Shown one piece after another: positions 25,153 to 34,328 of a stretch of 64,000 nt of DNA; within the stretch, counting starts at the first letter, position 1; each line of letters opens with the position of its first letter. The position numbers were made by a program, and so were the translations under genes. The notes under the pieces are model-generated. The model saw only the letters and a program-made list of their open reading frames with translations. It was not told the origin of the DNA and did no database searches. The stretch is from contig JAETXT010000003.1 of the NCBI GenBank assembly GCA_019188255.1, positions 3,410,001-3,474,000 on the forward strand, given 5' to 3'. This stretch comes from Verticillium longisporum (taxonomy: Eukaryota; Ascomycota; Sordariomycetes; Glomerellales; Plectosphaerellaceae).

Positions 25153-25440
25153 ATGGCCTACCCTATAGCCGTGCCTTGGGGCCACCTGTGGGCGTGCCTT
25201 GGGCCTATCTATGGCCGTGCCTTGGGGCCACCTATGGACGTGCCTTGGGGCCACCTGTGGCTATGCCTTGGGGCTACCTATGGGCGTGCCTTGGGGCTAC
25301 CTATGGGCGTGCCTTGGGGCTACCTATGGCTATGCCTTGGGCCTATCTTATGCCTTGCACCTATCTATTACTATGCCTTGGGGCTACCTATAGGCGTGCC
25401 TTGGGCCTATCTATTACTATGCTTTACGCCCATCTATTAC
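25153..25440 (+). repeat. 23-bp minisatellite, left arm (about 12 units)
   Basis: The unit is about GCCTTGGGGCTACCTATGGGC plus two bases. Variants change mainly the last positions (GGGCGT, GGCTAT) and swap CTACC for CCACC. The unit length is not a multiple of three, so all three forward frames stay open and encode the same 23-residue cycle (MPWGYLWACLGATYGRALGL-like). Non-coding origin is much more likely. Confidence 0.9.
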
Positions 25441-25458
25441 TACCCCTTATAGCTATAG

Positions 25459-25890
25459 GTAGCCCCTAAAGCACGCTCATAGGTAGCCCCAAGGCATAGC
25501 AATAGGTAGGCGCAAGGCACGGCAATAGATAGGCCCAAGGCACAGCCACAGGTAGCCCCAAGGCATAGCAATACATAGGCCCAAGGCATAGCCACAAGTA
25601 GCCCCAAGGCATAGCCACAGGTAGCCCCAAGGCATAGCCACAGGTAGCCCCAAGGCATAGCCACAAGTAGCCCCAAGGCATAGCCACAGGTAGCCCCAAG
25701 GCATAGCCACAGGTGGCCCCAAGGCACGCCCATAGGTGGCCCCAAGGCATAGCAATAGGTAGGCGCAAGGCACGGCAATAGATAGGCCCAAGGCACAGCC
25801 ATAGGTAGCCCCAAGGCATAGCAATAGATAGGCCCAAGGCACGCCCATAGGTGGCCCTAAGGCACGCCTATAGGTGGCCCTAAGGCATAG
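25459..25890 (-). repeat. 23-bp minisatellite, right arm (about 19 units, opposite orientation)
   Basis: The same 23-bp unit as the left arm in reverse complement (AGGTAGCCCCAAGGCATAGCC type). The arm is about 150 bp longer than the left one. The two arms should pair into a long hairpin when single stranded. Confidence 0.9.
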
Positions 25891-26043
25891 CTATAGTCCG
25901 AAGCTATATGAAGCTGTCCGAAGCTTAGATAATCCCCTTAATAGCATTTTACGGGCTAATATTCATTACCCCCTTACTAGGATAGATCTATATAAGGGTC
26001 TTAAAGAGGGGGTGGACCTAGTCATCGATTTTTTGGAATTTGG

Positions 26044-26077
26044 GGTTTTGAGCTAGTTCGGCCTGCAGTCTTCCGTA
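26044..26077 (-). repeat. Right terminal inverted repeat
   Basis: Ends in CAGTCTTCCGTA, mirroring the left terminus. It is followed directly by AGGCGC. Confidence 0.85.
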
Positions 26078-26379
26078 AGGCGCACCCAATCCAGCGCAGC
26101 TTCCTGCAGCCAGCGACAGGGAAACGGCCAGCCACCAGCGCTTGCCGTTCAGCCTTTCATGCCTTCCCTAACAATCCCCTCGTCGCTCGTTCCTACCCCT
26201 CAAACCGGCCCTGGCTTGCTCTTCCCATAAGGTAGATAGAGCTGAAGAAATCCTTCCACCCATTCGACCCTCCGCCTCCTCGACACACAAGCCCACCCCC
26301 GAGACCGTTGATCGACTGACGCCAACATCTTATCTTACTCGCCGACTCCCCTCCCTCCCCCATAGCACACTCGGCAACC

Positions 26380-28080
26380 ATGTCCCTGCCAACGGACACC
26401 CCTGCTGTGCAACCTCACATTGGAATCATCGGAGCAGGTGTTTCAGGCCTCCGCTGCGCTGATGTGCTGTTGTCCGAAGGCTATCAGGTTACCATTCTCG
26501 AGGCTCGAGGCCGCATAGGAGGCAGGGTAAGCTACCCGTCTCGGCCAAACGCGAGCCTTACGAGTTGCCAGCGCCGTGGCTGAGACTATTGATAGATTTG
26601 TCAATCAGATGACCTCGGATACACAGTCGATATGTGAGCTCTGATAGCCCAGAGAGCCCTGTTTGCCTTTCAACTTTGACAATCTGTCGAGAGCCTTTCC
26701 GTGCTGACCCCGTCTCCTTTTCGTAGCGGGCCGAACTGGATACACGCGCAGACCGAGAACTCGCACCCACACGCCATATCCCGCCTGGCCGAGGAGACCG
26801 GAACGCCTATGCACAGCTGGAACGATAAGCAGCTCATATTCGATTCCAATGGCAGTGCAGTGCCTGCCGACATGACAGAGCGACTGTCGACCCTGTTGTG
26901 GGAGATAATCGAAGAAGCTTTCAACTTCAGCGCCGATGCGCAAAAGGGCACCTCAATCATTGACAACGACGCTTCTCTCTATGACTTTGTTCGGGACCAG
27001 GCCAAGGAGAAGCTTTCTGACGAAAATGAGCGGGCGCTTCTGCTCAAGATGAGTGAAATGTTTGGAGCTTACATCGGCGAGCCGGTGTGGCGTCAGAGTC
27101 TCAAGTTTGCTTGGATGGAGGAGTGCTGCGGAGGAGGTGCGTAACTGCCGTCGCTTTTATTTGCCCTCATATCTCCCCAACCATGCATGCCTTTCTCACT
27201 AACACATATCAGAGGAGCTTTTTGTCGAGTCCAACTACTCAAAGATATTGGCCAAGATTGCTCAACCCGTCGAGAGCCGCGCCCGTATAATCTTGAACAC
27301 CTACGTCGACTCGATTTCCTCGTCCGAGGCAAGAGAGCCTGGCGGCAAAGTCCATGTCGGTACCAAAAACGGAGACTCTCTGGCTTTTGACGAGGTTGTC
27401 GTCACCACGCCGCTGGGATGGCTCAAGCGGAACCAAGACGCTTTCACGCCCCGACTGCCGACCCGCATCTCATCCGCCATTGAGAACATATCGCTATCCC
27501 AGCTTGAAAAAGTCTTCATCACTTTTCCATCTGTTTTCTGGAATGCAAAGCCCGAGTTGGACGACTTTCCCTGCTACACCAACTGGCTGACACCGGAATA
27601 CGCCGAGGGCTCGAACCCCCAACACTGGCCTCAGGAGATCTGGGACCTTTCCACCTTCAGATCGCCAAACAACCACCCGACGATTCTCTTCTATACTTAC
27701 GGCGACTGTGCCAGGCACATCGTCAACGCCATTTCTGACATGTCGCGAGAGGATGAGCACTCCTTCTTGGATGATTTTTCCGCCCATACTACTCTCGTCT
27801 TCCCAACTACAGTCCCGATAATGACAACTGCAGGCCCAAGGCAATACTCGCCACGAAATGGCTAAAAGATGACCTCAACGGCAATGCGAGCTACTGCAAC
27901 TTTCAGGTCGGAGTTCAAGAAGCCGATGAAGACGTGCTGACCTTCAGGAGAGGTTGCCCGGATCGCCGGCTCTGGTTCTGCGGAGAGCACGCCGCGCCTT
28001 TTGATGAGTGTGGCACTGTTGCTGGTGCTTACTTGAGCGGCGAGGCTGCTGGCAAGAGAATTATCGCAACATATGCCTGA
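26380..28080 (+). CDS. FAD-dependent amine oxidase (polyamine oxidase/FMS1-like), one-base frameshift
   Basis: Exons 26380-26526, 26596-26633, 26727-27136 and 27213-28080. The FAD Rossmann motif IGIIGAGVSGLRCADVL and EARGRIGGR open the protein. Splicing then restores the typical CQSDDLGYTVDIGPNWIH stretch. The C-terminal FAD block LWFCGEHAAPFDECGTVAGA is intact. The frame breaks in a run of five T at 27775-27779: upstream the frame reads FLDDF, and one base over it continues RPYYSRLPNY to a normal stop, with no usable intron between. One added base would give 487 aa in a single frame. No signal peptide; C-terminus is not SKL-like. Likely role: oxidation of polyamines or other secondary amines. 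The break is probably a sequencing undercall, although a real null allele is possible. Confidence 0.85.
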
Positions 28081-29058
28081 ATTGCTTCGTCAGCATGCGA
28101 GTTCGTTTCGAGAGTTATTATCATATACGACTTCAGACGGCTTTGACGGCAAGAAGCAGGAGATACTTTTCGCTAGATTTCTAGACAAGATGAGTACTCG
28201 ACTTCAGGAGACTCGGGCCACGTCACGGTGGTGGCCTTTCATGAAAAGTGCCGAAGTGCCGGCAACTATACGGCACGGATGGCTCGCATCGCGAAACTCA
28301 ATTGAGCAGGAGGTCTGATGCGGGAACTGTGATGGGGACTGGATTGGGTCATCCGAACTTATGCCTGACGTTTTTCAACGCGTGCCCGGCACGAGCGGCA
28401 GAGCTAACTCTAATTCACGAATCGCATCAGTTTGAGATGAAGCTCCTGAGCGCTCGGGTCACAACCAGAACGACGTTCCAACGCTTGACAATGCAAGTCC
28501 GCTGGGTATGAGCTGCAGCTGCAAGGAAGTCTCGGTGCCTTGCATATCATTCCAAGGATATAGGGATGAAGTGCCCTGATGCTCCTACCCAGCCTCAGAT
28601 CCCCCATACCCACCAAAAAGGCACTCGGCGAGCATTGATCAGTCGCTCGTTTCATCAGATGTCCCCTGCATTCCATCCGGCAAGCGGACAATCTGGTTGT
28701 GAAGATTTAGCGTTCAAAACAGGCGTCTGGTAGGGTAACATGTAACTCCTGGCCGGCACAGTCGAGAACAAAGACTCGGTGAAATTAGGCTCTAAGATGC
28801 CGGAAGCTATTTGTCTTCTGTCGATTTGCAAATGGGCCAGACGCTCCGTCTGAACTCATGGAATTGTATAAAGAGGCTCCCGGTCCGTCATGGTCCACCC
28901 ACCTCTACTTTGGCCCATCTCTCATTCTAAACTTACCTATTCACACATATCGTCTGTCGCCGGTCGACGCTTCTTTTCTCGACCATTACCGAAGTCAGTC
29001 CTTACCACCTGACTTTTCCCCTAGCGAATATCACACACGTGCTTCTTTGCTTTCCAAT
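28081..29058. other. Intergenic, promoter of the APGFG protein
   Basis: About 980 bp. The last 200 bp are C/T-rich with CACC and TTCT tracts leading to the ATG, like strong fungal promoters and leaders. No gene seen. Confidence 0.5.
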
Positions 29059-29895
29059 ATGGCTCGCCTTTCCATCCCAGTTCTCCTCGCCCTCTTCTCG
29101 GCCACGGCTTCTCTCGCCTCGAAGCAAGCCTCCGACTCCGCAGGCCCCGGTTGCGCAGCCCCCGGTTTCGGAGCCCCCGGTTTCGGAGCCCCCGGTTTCG
29201 GAGCCCCCGGTTTCGGAGCCCCCGGTTTCGGAGCCCCCGGTTTCGGAGCCGCAGGCTTCGGAGCCGCAGGCTCCGCTGCGTGCAAGCGCGCCGTCCTCTT
29301 GGCCGAGGGCATCAAGCTCAACATTGACGACCAGAACAACGAGGTCTTGTCCCTGACCGCCGTCAGCAATGCCCTCAACGCCAACGACGCAGCCGCCTTC
29401 CAGGCCGCCAAGACGGACCTCCTCGGGTTCGTCAACAGCGGCATCGAGATGCGCAAGATGAACCAAGCCATCGCGCCTGCCGGCAACAAGGCCATCGCGG
29501 GCCTCGCCATCGTCGCCGACGCCCAGACCGAGGAGCTCAACCTGTCCAACAGCCTGAGTGGGGACCCCGCCAAGAAGGCGGCGGATCTCAAGACGGTTGA
29601 CACGCTGAAGGCCGACTTTGCGGGCGGGATCAAGCAGAATATGCAAAACATGGCCGACGTGAGTATCCCTGCTCCCCCTTCTGTATGAATAGAAAGCAGG
29701 ACGTTGTGATGCTGCCGGGTTTTCGATACATTGATGTGCTGACGTGCCTCGCCCCAGGCCCTTTCCAGCTGTGGAGGTATGCCACCTCCTGACGTTTTCA
29801 ACTCGACGGCCTTTGCACCTCCACCTGCACCCGTATTCGGTGCTGGTGCCAATCCGTTCCGGGGCAAGGGGTTTTGGAAGCTCTTCCGCGCGTGA
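29059..29895 (+). CDS. Small secreted protein with APGFG pentapeptide repeats
   Basis: Two exons (29059-29658 and 29758-29895) give 245 aa. A clear signal peptide (MARLSIPVLLALFSATASLA) precedes a short region with one Cys, then six perfect APGFG units and degenerate AAGFG copies encoded by a 15-bp tandem repeat. The centre (about residues 75-200) is predicted helical from its Ala/Leu/Lys/Asp pattern, bracketed by Cys in SAACKRAV and SSCGG. The C-terminus is proline/phenylalanine-rich (AFAPPPAPVFGAGANPF) and ends GFWKLFRA. I do not recognise the family. A cell-wall or surface protein, or an apoplastic effector candidate, are both possible. The upstream ATG at 28858 is in the same frame but would bury the signal peptide. 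Confidence 0.8.
29143..29270 (+). repeat. 15-bp coding tandem repeat
   Basis: Unit GGAGCCCCCGGTTTC repeated six times almost without variation, then decayed copies. In frame, each unit encodes one A-P-G-F-G pentapeptide. The near-zero divergence implies recent expansion or active homogenisation. Confidence 0.9.
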
Positions 29896-30245
29896 TCTGC
29901 GCCGAATACGATCCGAGTCAATGTGTACAGTGCAAGAGGGGAAAGGGGGGGGTATCTAGCGGAGCCGCTCGTCATTTGCAAGCTGTACCATTCGTGTCGC
30001 TGTGCGATACGGAGCTGGTACGTGTAAATAACGGACGAGAGTCATCAGTTTGGGGAACACTGTGTTCTCTTTTGTGATTGGCTTTGTTTCACCATGAGCC
30101 TCTTGCGATGGAGACTGAGGCGTACACAATGCCCAACATGTCGGATATGGATAGAGAAACATCGAGTAAAGCTTGCATTAAAAGAAAAGTTTTGGTTGAA
30201 TTCTAGATTCTGGCTATAATTATATGCCGATATCTTGCACAGTGC
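29896..30245. other. Convergent 3' intergenic region
   Basis: 350 bp between the 3' ends of the APGFG gene and the minus-strand MFS gene; both terminators should lie here. It includes AT-rich sequence near 30160-30220. Confidence 0.45.
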
Positions 30246-31995
30246 TCAGTAGGTGTACCTAAAGTTGTGGTTCTCGAGATCGGTGCTGTCCGTCCTGTCC
30301 GCTTCCAGTCCAATCTGGAGATCATCCTGCGGCTTGCCGTACTTCGAGTCACGCCTCTTGTTCTCTGCGATGCACAAAAAGTAGTACGAGATTCCCGCAA
30401 AGGCCATCAGTGCAAAAGCGCACAGCATGCTTCCGATGCCGAGAGGGTAGTGGAGAGCCTGCCGCTGCAGGTAGAACTGGGGGCCAACAATGTTGCCAAC
30501 CGCTGGTGAGGCGCCCTCTATTAGTGTTGTGTCTCAACTCCATGTGATTGAGGGCTACATACCATAAACAACGGCAATTGAGATGCCCATGAAACTTTTC
30601 TTCGTGGCTCCGGCCGTGTTGGAGGACGACAGGCTCAGCATGAACACCCACGGGACATTGTAGAAGCCCATGAGGTAGACACCGGCCAGGGACGCGTTCC
30701 GCTGGGTCCCGGCGTCGAGCGAGTGCACCATGATGGCACCGGCCATGCCGACCAGGGACGAGAAGATCCAGAAGATGCAGCGGACGTTGGGCACCCAGAA
30801 GGTGATGGCCGTCAGTATGGCACCGCTGACCATGGCCACGGCCGCCTGGGGTGTGGCCATGAGGACCGTCTTCGTCCTGCTGAAGCCGTAGCCGGCGATG
30901 ATGAGGGGGTTGAAGTTTGTGACGCCTGCGTTGGCAATGGCGTAGCCGAATGCGCAGGCCCAGATGCAATAGCACTTTGGATCGCGCAGCGTCTCCAGAA
31001 TCTGCTTCGCGCTAAAGGTCTGTGGCGGATTGTCAGTCAAGGGCTGTTCGACAGCATGTCAAGCCTTTCCCAAAAGATGGAAGAAGCGACAGTTCGGGGG
31101 AAAGACTGACCTTGTGAGAGTCAATGCCCGTCTGGTTCTCGGCAAGACGGACAAGAGCAAGTTTCTTCTCGGTTTCGTTGAAGAACCAAGCCTTGGAGGG
31201 CGAATCGGGCAAGGCGAAGAATACAAGGCCTCCAGCGAGCACTGTAACTGCGCCGTAGATGATGAAGATGTACTGAATGCCAGTTAACAAACGTTCTGAG
31301 AGTTTGACCCGGTGTGTTCACCTTCCAGGTAGCTAGAGACCCGTCGATCTGCCCGATAGCGTATGACAGAATGCCGCCAAACACACCAGCGAAGGTGTTG
31401 TACCAGAATGCGGTTCTCAGAGGCTGCTCTTCCTTTCGATACCACATGGAGTTGACGATCATCATGCAGGGCAGCAGGGCGGCCTCAAATACGCCGAGTA
31501 GGAACCGGATCGTCGCCAGGCCGGCAAAGTTGTGGCACAAGGCCATGAAGCAAAGCGACGCTCCCCAAAGAACAAGGCAAACTCCGACGTATTTTCCAAT
31601 GGGAAGCTTGGTCATCAGCCACAGGTTGGGAAACTCCATGGCCAGGTAGCCGAAATAGAAGATGCTACTGAGCCAACTGTACTGCTGGCCCACCAAGTTG
31701 TTGTCTTCTCTCAAGCCGAACACGGCCGCATATCCAAGCGCGTTCTGTACCCTCGTCAGTTTGACCGGTTGGAGTTTTGGAAACAATCACACATGTCGCA
31801 TACCTTATCGAGGAAAGCTAGAGTCATGCTAAGGATTGCCAGAGGCATCACAACCAGGTCGGTCTTGAGCAAAAGCCGACTGGCTTGCGCTTTGCTCAAG
31901 CTCTCGGTCGAGCCCTGGTCATCCGCGGCCAGAACGGTTTCGTTGTTCCTCGGTTTCTTCTCCGACGACATGATGTCACTAACGTTGGAGGACAT
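30246..31995 (-). CDS. MFS transporter, anion:cation symporter (Dal5/allantoate permease-like)
   Basis: Five exons (31995-31804, 31744-31322, 31272-31111, 31019-30563, 30502-30246) give 496 aa, all junctions in frame. About twelve hydrophobic segments are visible. The N-terminus is hydrophilic (MSSNVSDIMSSEKK) before the first membrane helix. Between helices 2 and 3 and after helix 4 come stretches typical of the ACS family (YFGYLAMEFPNLWLMTKLPI; RFLLGVFEAALLPCMM; SMWYRKEEQPLRTAFWY). Members import allantoate, ureidosuccinate, nicotinate, pantothenate or related carboxylates at the plasma membrane. The substrate is not predictable here. It is next to a class IV aminotransferase and a Zn2Cys6 regulator. 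Confidence 0.88.
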
Positions 31996-32596
31996 GGCGA
32001 TGGCTCGGAGGCAAGTTTGACAGTGGCAGAGCCGGCTCAAATTCAATTGCGGCGGTCAGATGTGGTCGATTGGCGCTGAACCTCGCACTTATGGACAGAG
32101 TGAATCTCGCAATCTGCAGGGTCTCATGGCAACTTTTGATCCCAGGAGCTCTTCACATTTTGTATATCGCGTTGCTCGTCAAGGGCCGAATTGCGTGATG
32201 CTGGTGAAGCTCAGGAAGTGAAGATAGCTGATGACGTGACGGTTGTTTGGGACAAATGGGCCCCCTTTTTTCGGCAGTTACCGAGGATCATCTCGGACAG
32301 TACCGAGATAGCCATCAGCTCAGCAGCACCACGCTTCGTGGTCTTCTTCTACCTAGCATGAGCTTACGTTTTGGACAGCAATCGCCTGTCGCGACATGGC
32401 TCCCAACCAGAGAGCGCAAGGGGGAAGAAGGGTCAGTCGCGTTCTCATCCTTGGTCGATCGCATTGGTAACTCACGCCACCTACCTCTGTGATCTTCATG
32501 GCGCATTGTCTTACCATTTGAAACATGACAGCTAAGTAGATGCAGATAATTCAATGTGTGCGATGTAAACCTTTCTGCGACTCTTAAGCAAGTGAA
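31996..32596. other. Promoter of the MFS gene
   Basis: 600 bp between the MFS start and the 3' end of the aminotransferase gene, both on the minus strand. No other feature recognised. Confidence 0.5.
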
Positions 32597-33738
32597 CTAC
32601 AGCTTGGATTTGAAGGTCCTGAGATCCCGTGTTGCTTCGACTTCCGCCGTGATCTTCTCCCGACTCCTACTCACGTCTTGAATCACGAGCTCCGCATAAA
32701 GCTGCTGGATCCTCTCGGTGATCACACCCCTCTTGCCGTCTCCAATCTGTCTCCCATCCACTTCCACGACATGCAATTGAGATGGGAAAGTCCCAGTGCA
32801 GAACGCCTCGTCAGCTCCGTACACCTCCGTCAGGCTGAAGTCCAGCTCTCGCACCGTGATCCCATTGGCACGACATACGTCGATCGTCTTTTGACGCGTG
32901 ATACCCTGCATCTGATTGTCCTTTGTCGGAGCCCAGACCTCGTCTCCTCGGATGATGAAGAAGTTGACCGAGTTGCATGTTTTCACGAACCCCGAAGGTC
33001 GAGCATCAGTGCCTCGTCTACGTTCATAACGTTTGCGCTGATGCAGGCCTGAACATCTGTGGCCTTGGAGATGTGGTTCCACTGTTCATCCTTGACGTCA
33101 GGCGGGCCTCGGCGCACCCAGGTCGTTGCGAGCCGCAGGCCACGAGCCTTTGATGCCGGATCGATCGCCTTGACCTCCGGAACGATGACGATGAGAGGCA
33201 GACCAATGTTGACATGTGGGTTTTGGTATGGCGTCGACTTGAGGCCACGGCTGACGACCAGACGAATATGGACATGGGGCTCGTCACCCATTTCGTTGGC
33301 GTCAAGCGTCTGGTGCAATAATTCTAGCAATTCGCCCTTGGTCAGGCCGAGATCCATGAACATGGCTTTGGCTGATTGGAACAAGCGGTTGATATGCTCG
33401 CGCGCGAACTGGATTCGCCCTCTGTTTGCGCGTATCCCCTCCTTTCAAGAATCATTAGGCAAATTCCGTTGGAAGAAGATCACAACTCACCCAGATGCCG
33501 TCGCCGACAAGAAAATTAGAGTCGAAGACCGACACTACAGCCTCTTTTCTCGGAGTCAAGTAGAATTTCCCTGTGACGCCATCACGCATGCCGACCTGTG
33601 TTACAGTCAGCTTTGGGGCCGACTACGTTCGAATGTTTTGTCTATTACCAAGATGGAGTCATTCTTCGAGTTGGGCACCACCGAATGCGTCGACGCAGCG
33701 TTGCTGCTGTGGGATGTCGTTTTATCTGATGAAGTCAT
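32597..33738 (-). CDS. Class IV PLP aminotransferase (BCAT/D-amino-acid type), one-base frameshift
   Basis: Exons 33738-33649, 33595-33491 and 33441-32597. The fold type IV start FDSNFLVGDGIW is joined by splicing to EGIRANRGRIQFAREHINRL. HVHIRLVVSRG, HISKATDVQACIS (candidate PLP lysine) and NVDEALMLD follow, then TCNSVNFFIIRGDEVW and EVYGADEAFCTGTF. After NVDEALMLDLRG the frame breaks at a run of four C (plus strand, 32990-32993). With one more base the frame continues as GFVKTCNS and gives 346 aa without further breaks. It looks like an undercall rather than decay, because all family motifs on both sides are intact. Likely amino-acid or amine transamination; substrate unknown. Divergent from the Zn2Cys6 gene. 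Confidence 0.82.
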
Positions 33739-34328
33739 CGTTTTTGTCAACTCAGACATAAGAACGCTTGTTCAGCTGTGATAATTGCGTGCTTCCTGGA
33801 AAATCACTCTGCGGCCTCGAGAGATATAATGAAAGTAAAAGAGGCGTATGATGAGCACGGGCGACGCCGAACTCGTTCGATACTCCCACTTGCGTCATAC
33901 TCGGTTGAGACCGACGCTGTGGAGCTTGTCCAAGAAAAGACAGGGCACCATGTTCGCAAAGATGAGCCACCTTTGACACTAAGTCTAGACGGAGCATCCG
34001 CACGTCAACCTAGAACTTGTTGCAAACACTATTGAAGCTGCTCGGAAATGCTCAATTCGTTATCTCATGATCCTCAAACTATCGCTCCTCCGAGGTGTTC
34101 CGACGCCACCCGTGAAGACAATGGTTTCCTCGACGCTACCCTGACCTGACTCGCGTACAGCTGAGAATGAGGGGTTACAACGAGCATCAGCACGCAATCC
34201 CACGGGTCTCGTCGTTTTCTTGCGGCCCCTCGGTCTCGTCCGAGCCCCCAGTCGTTTTATGTCGCCTAGACATCCGCCCTCTCACGGCAGATACCGCCCA
34301 GCTGGCCAGTCGCCACATTCCATCGACC
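33739..34328. promoter_or_regulatory. Divergent promoter between aminotransferase and Zn2Cys6 regulator
   Basis: 590 bp shared by two head-to-head genes. CGG/CCG half-sites of the kind bound by Zn2Cys6 proteins occur, but no pair was established as an operator. The arrangement suggests co-regulation (inference). Confidence 0.45.

Larger units (their letters stand above)
24967..26077. mobile_element. Fold-back-like non-autonomous DNA transposon, 1.1 kb
   Basis: The two ends form a terminal inverted repeat: 24967-25000 against the reverse complement of 26044-26077, 33 of 34 positions identical. The one difference is a G/A transition. The hexamer AGGCGC occurs directly outside both ends (24961-24966 and 26078-26083), as a target-site duplication would. 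The inside is not coding. It holds two oppositely oriented minisatellite arms meeting at a TATAGCTATA palindrome near 25449-25458, so the element is one large imperfect inverted repeat. Drosophila FB elements share this plan: short TIR, long tandem-repeat arms. No transposase frame exists, so mobilisation would need an enzyme from elsewhere. Confidence 0.75.

Noticed and set aside
25153..25890. CRISPR-like array or repetitive protein-coding genes
   Set aside because: The units are contiguous with no spacers, the host is eukaryotic, and the open frames follow from the repeat arithmetic. No start context, introns or domain support a gene.
29031..29981. 316-aa minus-strand frame opposite the APGFG gene
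   Set aside because: It is a shadow of the GC-rich plus-strand coding sequence. The plus frame has a signal peptide, a consensus intron and an in-frame final exon.
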